NCBI GenBank assembly: GCA_910585235.1 | Contig: CAJUCM010000010.1 | Coordinates: 1-39,745 of the forward strand | DNA length: 39,745 nt | Direction of reading: 5' to 3' | Origin: an uncultured Christensenella sp. | Lineage (GTDB): Bacteria > Bacillota > Clostridia > Christensenellales > Borkfalkiaceae | Part shown: positions 39,609-39,745 of the stretch, piece by piece | How the letters are laid out: every line of letters begins with the position of its first letter | Numbering within the stretch: the first letter of the stretch is position 1 | Position numbers and translations under genes: made by a program | The notes under the pieces: model-generated | What the model was told of the DNA's origin: nothing | Seen by the model: the letters and a program-made list of their open reading frames with translations, nothing else | Database searches by the model: none

Positions 39609-39745
39609 CCCTTGATCCCCATAATGAGCTGAACGATCCATTCGATCGCGCAGATCCCGATCCCTGCCGCCGCCGAGAAGAAGAACCGTTTTCCGTTCAC
39701 GACCCCGCCCTTCTGACGGTTGCGTTGATCGAAGAAAATGAGAAA
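39605..39745 (-). CDS. C-terminal end of an unidentified membrane protein (partial)
   Basis: The minus strand from the window edge reads an open frame of 46 codons. It has a basic stretch QRNRQKGG, then a hydrophobic segment FFFSAAAGIGICAIEWIV and the end QLIMGIKG. The stop shares bases with the rlmH start (ATGA), which suggests a real, coupled gene. The N-terminal part lies outside the window and no family can be named. Confidence 0.6.
   Translation of the reverse strand, partial: FLIFFDQRNRQKGGVVNGKRFFFSAAAGIGICAIEWIVQLIMGIKG

Overview
The window comes from a low-to-mid GC Firmicutes genome, most likely of the class Clostridia. The evidence is the thrS-infC-rpmI cluster with a threonine T-box, two genes of endospore-former families (ytxC-like and yunB), consensus TTGACA/TATAAT promoters with 17-bp spacers, SD-rich starts, lipobox lipoproteins and MsmEFG-type sugar transport. 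A Christensenellales-like gut lineage is a guess that the sequence cannot settle.

Layout. Positions 1-6386 hold translation genes: rpmI (cut by the window edge), infC and thrS on the minus strand, then a ytxC-like gene, then leuS on the plus strand. infC has a strong promoter and a leader hairpin that looks like an attenuator. thrS has a T-box whose specifier reads ACC (Thr).

Positions 6461-25486 are one 19-kb fructan-utilisation locus, entirely on the minus strand, in three transcription units. Unit 1 (25486 to 14915) encodes a sugar-binding lipoprotein, two ABC permeases, a PfkB fructokinase, a LamG-GH32 lipoprotein, a cytosolic GH32 and a lipoprotein with three jelly-roll-like modules. 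Unit 2 is a LacI-family repressor gene. Unit 3 (13692 to 6461) encodes a large membrane-anchored GH32 flanked by CBM66-like domains and a 1285-residue lipoprotein with three more of the same modules. Palindromes of the form TGGAA-N4-TTCCA lie at the start sites and in the leaders of units 1 and 3. A symmetrical cre/LacI-like site sits at the lacI promoter. Inferred flow: surface GH32 enzymes and binding lipoproteins capture and cut fructan, the ABC permeases import fructose or short oligosaccharides (the ATPase must come from elsewhere), the cytosolic GH32 finishes hydrolysis, and the PfkB kinase makes fructose 6-phosphate.

Positions 25693-39745 are mostly housekeeping: murG, yunB, a small AT-rich island (CPBP protease, DUF3021, LytTR regulator), a pantothenate-type ECF S component with coaX and hom, a small Cys-rich membrane peptide, metK with bioY, a PflA-like radical SAM protein whose mRNA looks leaderless, an ABC-F ATPase, tadA, an M14 carboxypeptidase, rlmH and the tail of a membrane protein.

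The most unusual material is the pair of multi-module lipoproteins and the variant GH32 (NEPHA in place of NDPNG) in the fructan locus, the set of apparently leaderless genes (two with CATANAATA boxes right before GTG starts), and the 68-residue Gly/Cys-tailed peptide. No tRNA, rRNA, CRISPR array, insertion sequence or prophage gene was seen.
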